A DNA stretch of 51,222 nucleotides from Ignavibacteriota bacterium (GTDB lineage: Bacteria > Bacteroidota > Ignavibacteria > UBA10030 > BY39), in NCBI GenBank assembly GCA_003327435.1, contig QOQV01000017.1:1-51222 (forward strand), written 5' to 3'. Below the pieces are notes generated by a model. The model did no database searches. It was not told the origin of the DNA and saw only the letters and a program-made list of their open reading frames with translations. Position numbers and translations under genes: made by a program. Position 1 is the first letter of the stretch. Each line of letters opens with the position of its first letter. Below, piece after piece: positions 43,499-51,222 of the stretch.

Positions 43499-44592
43499 TA
43501 TAAAATAATAAGTTCCTTACTTGCTTTTGTTAATATCTTTGGTTTATTATCTGTAATTAATAAAACATCTTCAATGCGAACGCCACCAATATTTTGCATA
43601 TAAATGCCAGGTTCAATAGTAATGACATTCCCTTTTTGAAGAACTTCAGAGCTTCTATAGCTTATATGTGGCGCTTCATGAATCGATAATCCAATTCCGT
43701 GGCCCAATGAGTGAGTAAAATATTTACCAAATCCAAGTTTGTTTATAAAATCTCTTGCTACAAAATCCAAATCCTTGCATTTGACACCGGCATATGCAGT
43801 TTCGATACCCTTATTCTGTGCCTCTAAAACAATACCGTAAAGTTTCTTCAATCTCTCATCAGGTTTACCTAAAAATACTGTTCTTGTCATATCACTATGA
43901 TAACCTTTATACACACAACCGAAATCAAGTGTTACCATTTCTCCATATTTTAACTTCTTTTTTGTAGAATGAGAGTGAGGATATGCAGAGTTTTTACCAC
44001 TTGCCACAATGGGAGGAAAGGCATCGCCTTCTGCACCAAAAACTTTTTGTAGATAAGAAATTTCCGCTGATATTTCCAGTTCTCTAATATCTGGTTTTAT
44101 TAAATCAAGAATTTTTTCAAAAACTTTACTCGATATGTCAACAGCAGTTTTAATACATTCTATTTCGTAAGGTTCCTTTACTGAAGCACAATCTTCAATT
44201 AATTCAGATATTGGCAATATTTTGCTCTCATTAAAAATGCTTTTCATTTCCAGGTATTTTGTATAAGCTGTATGATTACCATCAATTCCTATACGGTAAG
44301 ATTTTTGTAGTATTTTTTTCCCAATAATCGTTTTAAGAACATCGCTATCGGATTCTACAATTTCCCATCCAAATGTTTCGTTCTGGGCTTGTTGTAAATA
44401 TCTTTTGTCAGTAATTAGATAATTATTTCTCTCTGTAATGATGCATATTGCATTGCTTCCAGAAAATCCTGATAAATATTTAATGTGAGGCAGGAAAGTA
44501 GTTATGAACGCATCAATTTTGTATTTGGGAAAATGACTTTTAATTTTTCGTAAAACACGGAGATAGTGTTTCTTTCTTAGAACGCTTTCCAT
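43498..44592 (-). CDS. Xaa-Pro aminopeptidase/dipeptidase (M24 family)
   Basis: The 364-residue protein has an N-terminal creatinase-like domain (YLSGFSGSNAICIITERNNYLITDKRY) and a C-terminal pita-bread domain. All five metal ligands of M24 peptidases can be placed: two Asp in TLDFGCVYKGYHSDMTRT, His in HSLGHGIGLSIHEAP, Glu in ITIEPGIYM and Glu in VRIEDVLLI. It cleaves an N-terminal residue from X-Pro peptides, probably with Mn2+ or Co2+, in the cytosol. It is 6 bp downstream of guaB. Confidence 0.94.
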   Translation of the reverse strand: MESVLRKKHYLRVLRKIKSHFPKYKIDAFITTFLPHIKYLSGFSGSNAICIITERNNYLITDKRYLQQAQNETFGWEIVESDSDVLKTIIGKKILQKSYRIGIDGNHTAYTKYLEMKSIFNESKILPISELIEDCASVKEPYEIECIKTAVDISSKVFEKILDLIKPDIRELEISAEISYLQKVFGAEGDAFPPIVASGKNSAYPHSHSTKKKLKYGEMVTLDFGCVYKGYHSDMTRTVFLGKPDERLKKLYGIVLEAQNKGIETAYAGVKCKDLDFVARDFINKLGFGKYFTHSLGHGIGLSIHEAPHISYRSSEVLQKGNVITIEPGIYMQNIGGVRIEDVLLITDNKPKILTKASKELIIL

Positions 44593-44598
44593 AATAAT

Positions 44599-46077
<1,479 letters not shown>

Positions 46078-46090
46078 TTAATTCCCTCTT

Positions 46091-47260
46091 TTATTCAAAT
46101 GCCGATATTCCTGTAATATCTTCACCAACGATTAAAGTATGCATTTCGTGAGTACCTTCATATGTTTTAACCGATTCAAGATTTGCCATATGTCGCATAA
46201 TTGGATATTCGTTTAAAATACCATTTGCTCCTAAAATCTCACGAGCGATTCTTCCGATTTCAAGAGCATGATGTACATTATTTCTTTTAGCCATTGACAC
46301 CTGTTGATATCGCGCTTCACCTTTATCTTTTAATCTACCCAATTGCAAAGTGATAAACTGCATTTTTGTAATTTCAGTTAACATATGTACAAGTTTTTCC
46401 TGTGTAATCTGAAAAGATGCAATAGGTTTCCCAAATTGAATTCTGGAGAGAGAATATTTCAGTGCTGTGTCGTAACATGCCATTGCTGCACCAATTGCCC
46501 CCCAGGCAATTCCGTAGCGAGCTTGATTCAGACACATAAGAGGTGATTTTAAACCTGATGTATTTGGTAATATATTTTCCTTGGGAATCTCACAATCTTC
46601 AAATATTAACTCAGAAGTGATTGAAGCTCTCAAAGAATGCTTTCCTTTCATTTCAGGAGCGGTGTAACCTTTAGTTCCTTTCTCAACTAAAAATCCGTGA
46701 ACAACTCCATTAAGTTTTGCCCATACAACAGCAACATCTGCGATAGTACCGTTTGTTATCCACATCTTAGCACCATTTAGCACATAACAATCTTTTTTCT
46801 CTTCTGCTTTTGTAATCATTCCGGCAGGGTTTGAGCCATAATCAGGTTCGGTCAAGCCAAAGCACCCTATTTTTTCACCACGGGCAAGCTTGGGAAGCCA
46901 GTAATCTTTCTGTTCCTCTGAACCAAAAGTATAAATTGGATACATTACTAAAGCACTCTGAACAGATGCAAAGCTTCTCACACCGCTGTCTCCCCTTTCG
47001 AGTTCCTGCATAACCAAACCGTATGCAACATTATTCATTTCTGCGCATCCATATTTTGCCGGAAGTGTTGCACCAAAGATTCCTAATTCAGCCATTACTG
47101 GTATCAGCTGATTAGGAAATTCCCCTTTCATATAATAATCCTCAATAACTGGTAAAACTTTATCATCAACAAATTCCCGAATTGTTTGTCTGATCAAAAT
47201 CTCTTCTTCACTCAATAGTGAATCAAAATTGTAATAATCTACTCCTTTAAATTTATCCAT
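46091..47260 (-). CDS. Acyl-CoA dehydrogenase, glutaryl-CoA dehydrogenase-like
   Basis: The 389-residue protein is a complete FAD-dependent acyl-CoA dehydrogenase. FGLTEPDYGSNPAGM and KMWITNGTIADVAVVWA are FAD/substrate-contacting segments. The catalytic base is Glu368 in YEGTHEMHTLIVGEDITG, the position and motif of the glutaryl-CoA dehydrogenase subgroup. That subgroup both dehydrogenates and decarboxylates glutaryl-CoA, although related enzymes act on other acyl-CoAs. It is the first gene of the eight-gene run. On the minus strand TTGCCA-16-TATAAA (about 47319-47292) is a weak candidate promoter in the 243-bp gap upstream, which shows nothing else clear. Confidence 0.92.
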   Translation of the reverse strand: MDKFKGVDYYNFDSLLSEEEILIRQTIREFVDDKVLPVIEDYYMKGEFPNQLIPVMAELGIFGATLPAKYGCAEMNNVAYGLVMQELERGDSGVRSFASVQSALVMYPIYTFGSEEQKDYWLPKLARGEKIGCFGLTEPDYGSNPAGMITKAEEKKDCYVLNGAKMWITNGTIADVAVVWAKLNGVVHGFLVEKGTKGYTAPEMKGKHSLRASITSELIFEDCEIPKENILPNTSGLKSPLMCLNQARYGIAWGAIGAAMACYDTALKYSLSRIQFGKPIASFQITQEKLVHMLTEITKMQFITLQLGRLKDKGEARYQQVSMAKRNNVHHALEIGRIAREILGANGILNEYPIMRHMANLESVKTYEGTHEMHTLIVGEDITGISAFE

Positions 47261-47503
47261 AATTTAATCCTTTTCAATTTTTATAATTGAATTTATAAAT
47301 AACTCATTCAATTTGGCAATAAATTTTTATAAATTTAACACATTCTTTCAAGATTTCCGAATTTTTTAATAACCATCCCCGGATTGATAGATCTGGAACA
47401 TTTTTAATATTAATAAGATATTAACAGGTTAATTTTTAAGTAAAAAAATTATTTTATTGTTATAACAAATAAAGAAATTGCTAATATATAAAATGAAATG
47501 ATT

Positions 47504-48202
47504 CTAAAATTCTCTCTCAACCATTTTTTTCTTAAGTTGAGAAATATGCCAGGTGAGATTAATTTCTTTTGGGCAGGCTTCCACGCAGTTAAAAATTGTA
47601 TGGCAACGCCACACACCATCGTTTGTATCAATTGCTTCAAGATGTTCAGCTGGTGCTTCATCACGACTATCGAATGCGAAGCGATACGCCTTTAAAAGAG
47701 CAGCAGGTCCAAGATAATTTGGATTCCCCCACATAGACGGACAGGAACTTGTGCAGGCGCCACATAAGATACAATTAACGGCTTCATCGATCAAGGCACG
47801 TTCAGCTTGAGATTGTAAACGCTCCTTTGCAGGTGGATTTTTTGCGATTAAATATGGTTTTACTACTTCATATTTATTAAAAAAATCGGTCATATCAACT
47901 ACTAAATCTTTTATTACAGGCATACCAGGTATTGGATCAATCTTAATGTATTTTTTCTTTATATCCTGAATCAGAACCTGACAGGCTAACATATTCTTTC
48001 CGTTAATATTTATTGCATCCGAACCACATATCCCATGTGAGCAGGATCTTCTATAAGTTAAACTCCCATCATAATCCCACTTTATACGGTCAAGACAATC
48101 AAGTATACGATCTGTGGGTTCAACTTCTAAAGTGAACTCCTGCCTATACGGCTTTTCATCTTTTGATGCATCATATCTAAATATTGAAAATTTAACTTGC
48201 AT
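47504..48202 (-). CDS. sdhB: Succinate dehydrogenase iron-sulfur subunit
   Basis: The 232-residue protein has the [2Fe-2S] binding motif RRSCSHGICGSDAININGKNMLAC and, in the C-terminal half, CILCGACTSSCPS (for [4Fe-4S]) and CVEACPKEINL (for the [3Fe-4S]/[4Fe-4S] centres). It passes electrons from SdhA flavin to quinone at the membrane. It is the last gene of sdhC-sdhD-sdhA-sdhB, 19 bp after sdhA. A TTGTTATAACAA palindrome with a T-rich stretch follows but is not a convincing terminator. Confidence 0.97.
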   Translation of the reverse strand: MQVKFSIFRYDASKDEKPYRQEFTLEVEPTDRILDCLDRIKWDYDGSLTYRRSCSHGICGSDAININGKNMLACQVLIQDIKKKYIKIDPIPGMPVIKDLVVDMTDFFNKYEVVKPYLIAKNPPAKERLQSQAERALIDEAVNCILCGACTSSCPSMWGNPNYLGPAALLKAYRFAFDSRDEAPAEHLEAIDTNDGVWRCHTIFNCVEACPKEINLTWHISQLKKKMVEREF

Positions 48203-48221
48203 ATTACTTGCCTGTAATTTT

Positions 48222-49970
48222 TTAATACTTTCTTTCTTGCGGTTGATATTTTGTAACTGTAACTGGTTTATATCTTAACTCGATACCTTTTTCTGTTCTA
48301 AATGCAAATGTGTGTTTCATCCAATTCTGGTCGTCGCGCTTCGGGAAATCAGTTCTCCAATGAGCACCGCGACATTCCTGCCGGGCAATTGCACCTTCCA
48401 CAATTACATCTGAAAATTCAAGCAGGTTACCAAGCTCTAAAACTTCCATAAGCTCTGTATTGAAATTCTTACTTTTATCTCTCAAACCAACATTTTTATA
48501 TCTGTGCCTTAAATCAAGTATGATATCTTTCATTTCTTTTAAATCTTTTTCATTTCTGAAAACACCAGCTTTAACCATCATATTTTCACGGAGTGTATCT
48601 TTAATTTTATGGTAAGATTCTTTAGAATCAGTTGAATTAAACAACTCATCAATACGTTTTTTAACATCTTCATCTGCATTAACGGGTAAGTCGCTAAATT
48701 CAGCCGTCTGAAGGAATTTAGCTATTTGTTTTCCTGTCCTCCTACCGTGAACGACTGCATCAAGTAACGAATTTGTACCAAGTCGGTTGGCACCGTGAAC
48801 ACTTACACATGCACATTCGCCGGCTGCATAAAACCCTGTTAAAATTTTTCCTTTTTCATCCAGCAAAACTTCACCGTAAAGTGATGTAGGAATTCCACCC
48901 ATTGAATAATGTGCTGTTGGCTGAATTGGAATTGGAGCTTTTACTGGATCGACTCCAACATATGTTTTTGCAAATCCAATGATTTCAGGAAGTCGTTCTT
49001 TCAAAGTTGCTTCACCAACATGTGTTAAATCCAGATGCACATAATCTTTACCATCAATTCCTCTCCCTTCTAAAATTTCTGTTGTAATGGAGCGGGTAAC
49101 CAAATCTCTTGGAGCAAGTTCCATAACAGTTGGTGCATATTTTTGCATAAATCTTTCGCCGTAGCGATTTCTTAAGTAACCACCCTCACCGCGTGCACCT
49201 TCAGTAACCAATATGCCGAGTTTCCATAAACCGGTTGGATGGAATTGAACAAACTCCATATCTTCAAGCGGGATACCTGCTCGAAAAGCAATTGCGACCC
49301 CATCGCCTGTATTTGAATATGCATTGGATGTTATCTTCCATGCTCTGCCATAACCACCTGTTCCAAACATAACTGCTTTTGCATGAAAAGTATGCACTTC
49401 GCCTGTTTTCAAGTCAAAAGCAACCACACCACGACATATATCATCTTTGATAATCAGGGACATTACATAAAATTCTGAATAAAAGTGAACTTTATGTTTA
49501 ACACATTGCTCGTATAAAGTATGAAGGATTACATGTCCTGTTCTGTCTGCAGCGTAGCAAGCGCGTTGAATTGCTACACGGGTTTCTTTACCATCAGGAC
49601 CGATGATTGGGCGAGTGTGGCCACCAAACTGACGCTGTGCAATTCTACCATCCCTGGTTCTGCTGAAAGGCACTCCCATATGTTCAAGTTCATATATTAC
49701 CTCAGGAGCTTCATTGATCATCATTTCTATTGCATCTTGATCTCCAAGGTAATCGCTACCTTTGACCGTATCAAAGATGTGCCATTCGATATGGTCTTCT
49801 TCTTCGTTGCCGAGTGCTGCTGCTATTCCGCCCTGTGCAGCACCGGAATGTGAGCGAGTTGGAAATACTTTTGATAGGACTGCAATGTCAGCTTTATCAG
49901 CCAATTCAACAGCTGCTCTTAAGCCAGCCAGGCCGGCACCTACAATTATAACATCATGTTTGTGAATCAT
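48222..49970 (-). CDS. sdhA: Succinate dehydrogenase flavoprotein subunit
   Basis: The 582-residue protein starts with the FAD-binding [17 protein letters not shown] and has the FAD-linking His41 in [17 protein letters not shown], the catalytic-region [12 protein letters not shown], and HYSMGGIPT all match SdhA/FrdA. The C-terminal [18 protein letters not shown] is also typical. The enzyme oxidises succinate to fumarate on the cytosolic face of the membrane. Together with class I fumarase and citrate synthase in this window it supports an oxidative TCA cycle, although reversal as fumarate reductase cannot be excluded from sequence. Confidence 0.98.
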   Translation of the reverse strand: MIHKHDVIIVGAGLAGLRAAVELADKADIAVLSKVFPTRSHSGAAQGGIAAALGNEEEDHIEWHIFDTVKGSDYLGDQDAIEMMINEAPEVIYELEHMGVPFSRTRDGRIAQRQFGGHTRPIIGPDGKETRVAIQRACYAADRTGHVILHTLYEQCVKHKVHFYSEFYVMSLIIKDDICRGVVAFDLKTGEVHTFHAKAVMFGTGGYGRAWKITSNAYSNTGDGVAIAFRAGIPLEDMEFVQFHPTGLWKLGILVTEGARGEGGYLRNRYGERFMQKYAPTVMELAPRDLVTRSITTEILEGRGIDGKDYVHLDLTHVGEATLKERLPEIIGFAKTYVGVDPVKAPIPIQPTAHYSMGGIPTSLYGEVLLDEKGKILTGFYAAGECACVSVHGANRLGTNSLLDAVVHGRRTGKQIAKFLQTAEFSDLPVNADEDVKKRIDELFNSTDSKESYHKIKDTLRENMMVKAGVFRNEKDLKEMKDIILDLRHRYKNVGLRDKSKNFNTELMEVLELGNLLEFSDVIVEGAIARQECRGAHWRTDFPKRDDQNWMKHTFAFRTEKGIELRYKPVTVTKYQPQERKY

Positions 49971-49988
49971 AATCTTTTCTTTTTATTG

Positions 49989-50342
49989 TTAGAATACAAG
50001 TACATTCATAAAACCTAATGTTGCGAAGCTAATACCTGCAATAATGATAAACCCCAGAATTGTAATGCTAACCCAGGGTTTCATTTTAAAATCTCGTACG
50101 ATTCCCCAAATTCCATTCAAACCATGATAAAGTCCAATTACCACAAAAGTGAGATAAAAAATCTTCCAGAGTGGGTTTTGCATCCTTTCAAATGTTGAGG
50201 CATACTCGTGACCGGATGTTGGTGTGTAGTGCATCAAAATATAATGACCAACCATCGCAACTATTAAAACAATTCCGGTAATTCTCTGAAATAACCAACC
50301 TGGTGCACCAGAATTTCTCGAACCTAAATGTTTATATGACAT
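49989..50342 (-). CDS. sdhD: Succinate dehydrogenase membrane anchor, SdhD-type
   Basis: The 117-residue protein has three transmembrane segments (about 17-35, 60-80 and 93-115). It carries GWLFQRITGIVLIVAMVGHY near the start and GLYHGLNGIWGIVRDF in the second span, where the His is a candidate heme ligand. With SdhC it anchors SdhAB and forms the quinone site. It is 18 bp upstream of sdhA. Confidence 0.9.
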   Translation of the reverse strand: MSYKHLGSRNSGAPGWLFQRITGIVLIVAMVGHYILMHYTPTSGHEYASTFERMQNPLWKIFYLTFVVIGLYHGLNGIWGIVRDFKMKPWVSITILGFIIIAGISFATLGFMNVLVF

Positions 50343-50362
50343 AACTTCTTCCTAAATTTTTA

Positions 50363-50794
50363 TTAATTTGGTGATGAGAATAAAAATGCAGTTGTTTGAT
50401 TTATTTGATGACTGAAAATTACATAGCCCATAACAAGAAAAGCGATGATACCCACAGTAAGGACTGCATAGTGTAGTTTCTTATGATAGCGCGCACCATT
50501 AGCAAAATCTATTAAGACAATTCTTATTCCATTTAATGAATGAAATAAGACAAAAGCAAAAAGTAACCATTCAAGAAACAGAAAAAAGGGTGAGGAAAAA
50601 AGTGCCATCTCTTCGTTGAAAGCTTTGCCATCATCAATTTTATGTTTTTGTAAGCTTGAGAGTGCAATTATGTGAAGCATTATATATCCTGTTAGAGCTA
50701 TACCAGTAATGCGATGTAGTATCCAAGCCCAGCTACCAGAAAATCGATGGTATAACATTAAAACTTTTGTCCAGTTATATTGAAAATATTTCAT
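50363..50794 (-). CDS. sdhC: Succinate dehydrogenase cytochrome b subunit, SdhC-type
   Basis: The 143-residue protein has three spans and the SdhC signature HRFSGSWAWILHRITGIALTG followed by LHIIAL. FHSLNGIRIVLIDF lies in the second span with the likely heme His. The presence of two separate anchor genes points to a four-subunit complex II. AGGAGAAG seven bases before the ATG is a good ribosome-binding site. It is the first gene of the operon. Confidence 0.92.
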   Translation of the reverse strand: MKYFQYNWTKVLMLYHRFSGSWAWILHRITGIALTGYIMLHIIALSSLQKHKIDDGKAFNEEMALFSSPFFLFLEWLLFAFVLFHSLNGIRIVLIDFANGARYHKKLHYAVLTVGIIAFLVMGYVIFSHQINQTTAFLFSSPN

Positions 50795-51100
50795 ATGAAG
50801 CTTCTCCTGTTAGTGAAGAGATATTAGATAATTTTCAAAAATTTGTTAGAATTTAAGAAATATAGATTTAAAAAGCAACTATAAATAATCATCGCATATC
50901 ACTTAACGATGCCAATTTGTTTCATATATAGATTATTTAAGTTTAGTACAATTCAAGTATTATGATAGCAAATTTTTTATTGCCATCGTAAAAAAAAATT
51001 GAAAGTAAGTACTCAATGGTATAAAACCCCTCAAAATTTCATCATTTTAAGCAATTTTATAAAATTTTAACAATTTTTGAAAAATTTTTTAGTTAAACTC
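50795..51100 (-). promoter_or_regulatory. Intergenic region with candidate sdh promoter
   Basis: This gap has no gene. On the minus strand, TTGCTA (50971-50966), 17 bp and TACTAA (50948-50943), or TTG (50951-50949), 20 bp and TATATG (50928-50923), are candidate promoters for sdhC. Neither matches as well as the hemE site. A 14-bp palindrome (AATTTTATAAAATT, 51053-51066) is likely chance in such AT-rich DNA. Confidence 0.28.
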
Positions 51101-51131
51101 TTGACTTCATCCAGAATATTTTTTATATTTT
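51101..51131 (+). promoter_or_regulatory. Putative promoter of the truncated gene at the window end
   Basis: TTG (51101-51103), 20 bp and TATATTTT (51124-51131) match the local promoter pattern. TTGACT-17-TATATT also fits sigma-70. The ATG at 51155 follows 23 bp later. Confidence 0.45.
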
Positions 51132-51154
51132 GTCAGAATTTAAAAGTGGAAAAA

Positions 51155-51222
51155 ATGATTATGGTTGGCAAAAAAACTATTAAAAATAAGATAACAATAT
51201 TGGGCATACTGCCCCCCCCGCA
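51155..51222 (+). CDS. Truncated ORF at the window end
   Basis: An ATG at 51155, or the in-frame ATG at 51161, opens a frame that runs off the window after 22 codons. GGA is just upstream, and a good promoter match ends 23 bp before. The residues read MIMVGKKTIKNKITILGIL, a basic N-terminus leading into a possible hydrophobic segment, such as a signal or membrane anchor. The last bases are a run of eight C just before the end, which may be a sequencing or assembly artefact, so the final codons are unreliable. Function cannot be told. Confidence 0.4.
   Translation, partial: MIMVGKKTIKNKITILGILPPP

Noticed and set aside
47452-47475. TTGTTATAACAA palindrome after sdhB as a terminator
   Set aside because: The arms meet with no loop and the stem is only A/T, so a stable hairpin is unlikely.

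Overview
The window is about 51 kb of AT-rich, gene-dense bacterial chromosome. It most likely comes from the Ignavibacteria/Melioribacter side of the Bacteroidota-Chlorobi (FCB) group. The evidence is a type A T9SS C-terminal sorting domain (YPNPFN ... SGVYIY ... KMVLIK), several outer-membrane-type lipoproteins and an LptD homologue. Promoters also fit the Bacteroidota sigma pattern, TTG then 20 bp then TAnnTT, rather than the E. coli consensus. The genus is not determined. No tRNA, rRNA, CRISPR array or insertion sequence was seen.

Layout. 1-834 is non-coding and holds a tandem cluster of dispersed palindromic (REP-like) repeats. 835-11045 (+) is a secretion/surface region: a small lipoprotein, a giant propeller protein with dockerin and T9SS domains, a cohesin-like lipoprotein, a Hydin-Ig protein, a zinc metallopeptidase lipoprotein, and a hybrid histidine kinase with three PAS domains. 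11052-22064 (-) has two transcription units. One is a four-gene unit (tandem CDGSH protein, two unrecognised proteins, VOC protein) behind a promoter with an embedded dyad. The other is a tightly packed run: FtsB-like protein, RarA, ROK kinase, LptD, Mut7-C protein, adenosine-specific kinase and urocanate hydratase. 22206-25599 (+) is a heme operon (hemE-hemH-hemY type). 25596-30038 (-) is an export/redox cassette: Yip1-like membrane protein, ABC-2 permease, ABC ATPase, MauE/DoxX-thioredoxin fusion, NHL propeller and perhaps a 30-codon leader ORF. 30198-34084 (+) carries class I fumarase, a CBS-pair protein and citrate synthase with a clear terminator. 34339-37539 (+) has an alpha/beta hydrolase, a VOC protein, hemB and an epimerase with a forced TTG start. 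37546-47260 (-) is an eight-gene run: acyl-CoA dehydrogenase, guaB, Xaa-Pro peptidase, glycosyltransferase, purD, epimerase, MeaB GTPase and a Ycf48-like secreted propeller. 47504-50794 (-) is the succinate dehydrogenase operon sdhC-sdhD-sdhA-sdhB. A truncated (+) ORF starts at 51155 and runs off the end.

How it fits together. Citrate synthase, fumarase and the SDH complex supply much of an oxidative TCA cycle. hemB/E/H/Y supply heme, probably including the heme of the SDH membrane anchor. The more novel parts are the dockerin/cohesin neighbours, a ~140-residue C-terminal module shared by two secreted proteins 30 kb apart, the CDGSH unit with two unknown genes, and the propeller/redox/ABC cassette with an operator-like dyad over its putative promoter.
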